A stretch of DNA of 64,000 bases from Paramecium sonneborni (taxonomy: Eukaryota > Ciliophora > Oligohymenophorea > Peniculida > Parameciidae), in contig CAJJDN010000009.1 in NCBI GenBank assembly GCA_905182985.1, positions 730,629 through 794,628 on the forward strand. Direction: 5' to 3'. The translations under genes were made by a program, and so were the position numbers. Positions 58,081 to 64,000 of this stretch are shown one piece after another (position 1 is the first letter of the stretch; each line of letters opens with the position of its first letter). The notes below the pieces were generated by a model. The model ran no database searches. It was not told where the DNA came from and worked only from the letters and a program-made list of their open reading frames with translations.

Positions 58081-61000
58081 TCACAAATACAGTATTTAAT
58101 TTTCAATTTTCAGTAAATAAGTTAAAGTTTTATAAAAGCTATCTTCATTGTATAAAGCTTTGGGTGGTAATAAATAAACAAATTATCTAATACCCCATAG
58201 CTTTTGAGTGATAAATTAATGAATAAAATAAATCTAAGACATATTAATCAAAATAATGAAAAGGTAAAAAAGAACAGATATTGTTAATTTAACATTGTTA
58301 CCATCCAAAATTCCTTATTCTACAGTTTATCTAACAGTGTCTACAAAACCTGTAATAGCATCTATCATAAAACTTTCAGACAACATATGTCTCAGTTAAA
58401 GCATTTGAGACGCAACTCCTGATATTTAGTATAAATCAATATTCTCTCTTAAAATTTAAAAAATTTCTTAAGATGGTAATAATAATCCTTATTGTAATTC
58501 TCCATTATTCACAGTGACACATATATCAGGCTCATTAACCTATAAGCATACATTACTTGAAAATAGAATCTTCAATTCTTCAGATACTGTTCCTTCTGAA
58601 TAAAGGATCTCTCCTAAAATACTATTTGCAATAGTGTAGCTTTGATTTGTATAAATAAAAAATTAGGCTGGATCATCAACATCAATAAAATCATTTTGAA
58701 CTAAATATTTATTACTTTGCAATATGAAATTAGTCAAACATGCTTCTGATAAACTTTCTGTAAAAGTAATACATTTTTAGTATATCTCCAATTTAGACTC
58801 CAAATCTTTAATTTAACCTTTATCATTCATTCTAATTAATAAAAATGTCACCAATGAAATAGTGAATGATATTAAATGAAGACTAAAAGTAATTTATCTT
58901 TTTATATTCAATTAGCCTTAAACTTTGATAAATTTCTTATTATTGTTATTATTATTGTTATTGTTTGTGTTAGAACTTCCACTCAAGTAATTATTATTTT
59001 ATTTATCTTCTTCCTCTGAATGGAATTTATCTCTTAAAGAGAAATGATATTCATAAAGATCAAAATGCTAATAACCTTATATATATATTTACGTCTTGAT
59101 TAATTAATAATAATTGATTCACATGGTTTAATTCACTTGCAATTGCAGAATGTGAAATTTATTCAGAACATCTTATGTATTTTTTACATAATTAAATGTA
59201 AGAAAATTATAAAAGAAATGCAATACAGAAATAGATTACATAAACTGCAATGAAAATAAAGGAAACATAATCAATAATATTATCTTGCGACCCCAAAATA
59301 GAATTAATTTCATCTGTGAATCTAGTATTTAAAAGTGAATAAGCATCTTTATATTTACTATAAGATCTCAATAAATATAGAATGGATTTCAAAAACTAAA
59401 AACTATCTGTAAAATCAATTATATGTAAGGATCTTATCATATAGATTAATTAGAAGAGAGCAGTCCAACCTTTGACTGTTTTATCAACATTTTCAAATAT
59501 ATCTAATTGTTCTAATTCTATTGTTGAGAATACTTCTCTAATAATTGAATTTTCTGAATACTCATCCATTCTTGTTGAAAATATTTCAATATTCCTATCC
59601 AACACAGTCTATAATTATCCAAGTAAAGTAGCGTTTTATTCATAATAAATACCATATTCTGATAGATTTTAACCTTATTGAGTGTATTAAATCATAGTCA
59701 TAGTTCCTTACATAGTAGCTCTGCTATAGGCAGTCATAGTAAAGGCTTATAAAATATAGATATTGCTTCTCATATTGCTTTACCAATTTGTATATAGAAT
59801 TGTACTAGCACTCATAAATCCTAAAATTGATACTAAAGAAAATATATTAATAAAAAGTAATGCATAAAGCAATCTAGGTTTAGTGTTCATTTCAGAGAAT
59901 TTACGATAAAAATGAGATTTAACTAAGATTCTTTATATTTCACTTTATTTAGATGAATTACTACTAATACTATTTATATAAATCTATTTATGAGGTTATT
60001 CAGGTGATTCCATGTCTTTTTCACTTGAATCTTACTTAGATAGCATATCATGATGATCACTACACAAAAATTCTTATTATTTTAATGGTTAGTTTTCTTA
60101 TTCAACAGGAACCATCTGACTACGTAAAGTTATTGGATCAGGTTAAGACGTAAATTAAGGAATCTCATTATCTCCTGCACCAGGCATAATATAATCTTTT
60201 AATTTTATTCCTTCAAATTCAGAACTATATTCATCTAAAGACTTTGATAAAGGAGATTCATCACTACAAACTGCTCCTAATTTATATGGTGATCTTATTT
60301 TTAGAACATATACTTTAAAAACCATTCTATTGACAAGAGAATATGACATTTACACTTCCAAATCTAATTAATATTTTGTTTCTTTATCAAATATCATTTC
60401 AATAGATTCTTAAGATACTGTGAAATGTTGAACTAATTTATTTGATGTAGTTAATGTTCCACTTACACCATTTTCTTTTTAATATTCCTCCAAATAGTGT
60501 TATAATTATGCATCTAATGAATTAAAATTTGGTATAAATTGATTAATAGATTTACCTATTAATTTAGATGGATTACTCATCTCAAAACTTTCCAATGCAT
60601 TATTTGTAATCCCTTCTATATTTTATTTTGAATCTAAAAGTATAAATCCACTCAATCCATCTTATCTAATTCCTTATTTGATTTCTTTCATAAAACAAAA
60701 TGAAGGAAGAATATTTGATGAAAAATTAAAACTGATATCTATAAATATTTCTAAATAACACAATACTCCTGGAGTTAATTATTATGTTAATAATGGCAAT
60801 GGCTATCTAAATATCATAGGTCTATTTGTTAATACAAACATTTCCACCATCTCATCATGTGCTTTTATTAGACTAGGATAGCAAAGTTAATCTAAAGATT
60901 TTACTTATTATCGAAATTCTTCCTATGTATAACCAACAAATGAGGGAAAGTTTTTAGAGAAAGTAATAATTTCACCTCTCTTCATATGTGACTATGTAAG

Positions 61001-63238
61001 ATTAAGCAACATGTATCCTACTTTGTATGATTATTCTTCAGTTTTATAATAGAAAGTTGGGTATTCAAAGAATTTACTTTCTCTGGTATTGATTAAATTA
61101 CATAGTTTAATAAATTGATCATAATTATTTGTAACTTCTAGACAGTAAAGCATATAGCAATATAAAGACGTTCTACCAGGTGAATATAAGTTAAAATATT
61201 CAAGTTCTTTCTAAATCTTACAATTTTATGAGTTTAATTACAAATATAGCTCTTCAAGAGATTCATAACTATGTGTTTCATCATTTAATTTGATTAGAAA
61301 TTGTTTTTTATGTTATAAATTTCCAAAAACTAATTTCAATAGGCGATCTCTTTCTAACTCTGTATACCTGTAATCCTCATATTTCAATGTCAATTCTATT
61401 GATTATCTAGTGATATCTTCTTTGAATCTATGTAAGATTTAATATTTTGAATAACTTTTTAGTAATTCAAATGCTAATCTTTATTATAAAGAACTTCCTT
61501 TTTCTAATAAATGCTTTAAATCAAGTATTTATAATTGAGCTTAATAACATTCATCAGAGTTACATAAAAATACTAGAATTTATATCAAATATATAATATT
61601 AGGATGTGCTTTACGAATTTCAGTTTAAAAGACTAATTTAGAGTAATCTCTTAAATATCTCATAATTAATTCAACATAAAATTGAATATTAAGAATTTTG
61701 AAATCATCGTACATTCTCATTTCTTTAACAATTTCATATTTTTCAATAATTTTTCTTTTTTCTCCTTTAAGACCGCGACAAAAGCAATAAAGATTATTAC
61801 AATTTTCAGTGTGAGTTCTTAACAATATGATACAAACCATAAGAATTTTAGATCTTTCATTTTTTAATTAAACTCCAGAATTTCTAGTTAAGACTCCAAT
61901 TTCAGTTAATCTCATTAATTAGACAGCTCTGATGAAATGAATAAAATAAGACATGTCATATTATTTAATCATATTAGATTAGAAATCCTTATATTTAATA
62001 TTTTCACTTTCAATTCTTAAACCTTGTTCTGATTCATGTGTATGTAGAGTTTATTAAAGTTATTATTAAATAACAGGAACTTGAATAGCTTTTTCTTTTT
62101 TTAAAGTTGAAGTGAGTACATTTTCAATTCTACTATCCTATAATACAACAAATAGTCTACTAAGACAAGGTGAAACAATAAAAGTTAAACATATAATCTA
62201 TTCGTCACTTAATCTACAAATAAAGAATAATGTTAGACAAATTACAATAGCTCTCATAAATAAATTAGTTGAATATTTAAATTTTTAGACATATGGTAAT
62301 GTAACATAAGCATCCAAAGCATCAATTAGAAATGCCAATATTACAAATACTAAATTTACAACATGAATAAAATCATCTTCATAAATTTAATTACCTGCTC
62401 GTACATAAGAATAACTGATTAATATTGGTATTATACTAAATCCTATATGTAACCATTATAAATATGAAAATCTTAGTCTTAAAAAGTTAGATTCATGTAA
62501 AGTAAATGATACTTAACACCATACTAATGATAATCCTGCAATTATCAAAGTTTCTATTGCCAATATTACATTTAATATTTATCCAACAATTTATTAAGTT
62601 TGATCTGCCTTGTCTAAGGCTAAATTAATTTGTAATAAGAAATAAAGTATAGGAATTAAAAAAACATGAGGAAAATAATTCAAGAAAATTGCTATTTATC
62701 TTAATCTTATGATTTGTAAAGATGTATTAGATTAATCTGACATTAAACGATGTTGAAATCCTTCTATATAAGAATTTTAATTATAAATCTAATGCATAAT
62801 TTAAATACAATCACTAAGATTATCACTCTAACTTATATTTAATTATCTTTTATTCTTAAATTTTGTTTATTTAAAAAATGTTATCTCATCAGACATGCTC
62901 ACTCCTACTAAAATACCTGGAATTGAAAAGAACATTATAAATACACTCTAACATGCAATTAAATAATCAGGTCCCAAATTTTCAGGTAAATATATAGTAG
63001 GAACACATATTTTAAAGAGTAATTCTAAATCTTAAGTACCAGATTATCCTTTAAAATTATTAAGTAAGGATGCTAATTTTATTATCGCCACTTTTTAAAA
63101 TACACTCACTATCATGGCTAAAATCCAAAGGAAATAGTTTTCTTTCATCAAACAAAACTATGTAAAACCTATTATGAATTAAAGTCTATTCTCTAATTTC
63201 TACTACAAACTATTTTTAAAGTTTTCAATTTGATTCAT
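58081..63238 (-). CDS. Giant PAS-domain multi-pass membrane protein, TmcB-like (1,710 residues)
   Basis: One 25-nt intron (59068-59092) leaves exactly 1,711 codons. The N-terminal ~430 residues hold about ten TM helices (LLQINLALDKA..., ILNVILAIETLIIAGLSLV, IGFSIIPILISYSYV, VVNLVFVILAFLIDALDAY). A helical-repeat cytosolic part follows (FYVELIMRYLRDYSKLV, LLEKGSSLQQRLAFELLKSY). A PAS domain lies at ~760-880 (ITFSKNFPSFVGYTQEEF) with a second PAS-like stretch (GLSGFILLDSKQNIEGIT). Two more TM pairs follow with a large loop (LLYALLFINIFSLVSILG; YVSFIFIAVYVIYFCIAFLL; ITFSLHLISFTISLVTFLL) and an Asn-repeat (NNNNNN-like) spacer. This matches the large ciliate TmcB-like/PAS family, presumed sensors; ligand and signalling partner unknown. 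Confidence 0.82.
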
Positions 63239-63541
63239 AATATATATATATTAATATATTGTTTAATTAATAAATTACCAAACTCACATATAAAAAGCTA
63301 ATCTAATGAGTAAATGGATATTATTACTTTTATTTATCATCTGTACAATTATAATTCTCTTTTTTTACTGGAATAGCAGAATGTTGTACATTAAATTTTA
63401 ATATTTATTGATTTTGTTGATGATACCAAAAAATTAGAATGAATTGATTGTTTAATATACTATTAAGATAATAAAAAAATTTAAAGATTTAAGAACAATT
63501 CAAATCAGCCTTAAACAATCACTTATTATTTTTCTTTTGTC
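63239..63541. other. Intergenic, or an unresolved first exon
   Basis: About 300 bp upstream of the last gene. A plus-strand frame from 63308 (MSKWILLLLFIICTIIIL) is hydrophobic and open to a TGA at 63540-63542, but its composition is low-complexity and I do not trust it. A bidirectional promoter for the PAS gene and the next gene is expected here. Confidence 0.35.
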
Positions 63542-64000
63542 ATGAAAACTTCTCAGAATAACCATTTAAATCAAAGCATTTTAATTAAATAAGGTAATAG
63601 TGGTAATTAAATCATATTAACATACTCTATTGCTTATTTTGAGGATATTTCAAAAGACCAAGCTGGTACTAAGCATCTTAAAACTAGAATATTAATTATA
63701 ACCTAAAATTAAATATACTGCATTAAAAGATTTTAATAATCAACATTATTACTTAAACAGAAATGTATCTACTTCATAAACATAATATCTTTTATTTCTA
63801 TAAATTGCTTTTTTGCTTTAAAGATCACCTATATATTAAAGTGTTTTTATTGCAAAATTTTACACTTGATTCAACATACCTTACAATAAATTTAGTGATA
63901 ATACGACGTTTTCAAGATTATTTTTGATTTGTTATTATAAATATATGAAATTTTGCCATTATGAATCAAAGCAAAGATGTGAATGTTTTATGATTGCTTG
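63542..64000 (+). CDS. 5' part of a gene leaving the window, possibly with a myosin-tail-like (TH1) segment
   Basis: ATG 63542 opens MKTSQNNHLNQSILIKQGN. The next 60 residues contain GTKHLKTRILIITQNQIYCI, a pattern like the lipid-binding TH1/PH-like segments that read [RK]-x-[LI]-[LI]-[LI]-T-x-x-x-[IV]-Y. The remainder to 64000 is open only if introns are assumed and I could not place them. Identification is tentative. Confidence 0.3.

Noticed and set aside
1..64000. tRNA or rRNA genes, telomeric C4A2/C3A3 repeats, transposons
   Set aside because: I looked for B-box-like GGTTCGAATCC, telomere repeats, and transposase or reverse-transcriptase motifs and found none that I could support.

Overview
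ORGANISM. The window reads as macronuclear DNA of a ciliate of the Paramecium type. In every recognisable gene TAA and TAG fall at glutamine positions and only TGA ends the frame. The genes are cut by GT-AG micro-introns, of which I could place several dozen between 19 and 33 nt. The DNA is very AT-rich, genes are packed tightly, and there is a trichocyst matrix protein gene (a Paramecium secretory-granule family). Standard-code ORFs are therefore almost all fragments. I re-read the window with TAA/TAG = Gln and spliced by eye; for most genes the exon lengths sum exactly to whole codons.

LAYOUT. 1-3.3 kb (minus): the 5' end of a SEC24 COPII gene and a secreted protein of unknown function. 3.3-16.3 kb (minus): one 13-kb gene with an RCC1-like N-terminus followed by about 40 copies of an ~83-residue repeat, including three apparently identical 1,986-bp higher-order units. 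16.3-28.5 kb (mostly plus): a degenerate gene, an AMPK beta subunit, acyl-CoA-binding protein, a MORN-repeat protein, a CaMKK/LKB1-like kinase and several unknowns. 28.5-33.2 kb (minus): dynactin p62 and the trichocyst matrix protein. 34.4-39.7 kb: NADH-cytochrome b5 reductase, mitochondrial ribosomal protein bL9m, a cytochrome-b5-fused front-end desaturase and an MFS transporter. 39.8-52.8 kb: a DHHC palmitoyltransferase, a cyclophilin-SYF2 fusion, three long coiled-coil proteins, a Trm1-like tRNA methyltransferase and unknowns. 53-64 kb: an 823-base gap between incomplete genes, a polytopic membrane protein, and a 1,710-residue PAS/TmcB-like membrane protein.

ASSEMBLY. Five single Ns (13068, 22417, 30551, 31651, 48525) mark contig joins. 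At the last four, about 1.1 kb of sequence on one side is repeated on the other, so the second bL9-sized unknown gene, the extra TMP/dynactin pieces and the second copy of the 47.4-kb gene are very probably artefacts. The first N lies inside the repeat array, so its true copy number is unknown.

HOW THE GENES RELATE. Proteins placed next to each other share themes more than operons: electron transfer to lipid desaturation (cytochrome b5 reductase beside a b5-desaturase), energy sensing (AMPK beta and a CaMKK-like kinase 8 kb apart), and lipid-anchored proteins (Gly2 or Gly2/Cys N-termini) near a DHHC enzyme. Gene spacing is extreme: two tandem pairs overlap by ATGA and three divergent pairs have 12 bp or fewer between opposing start codons.
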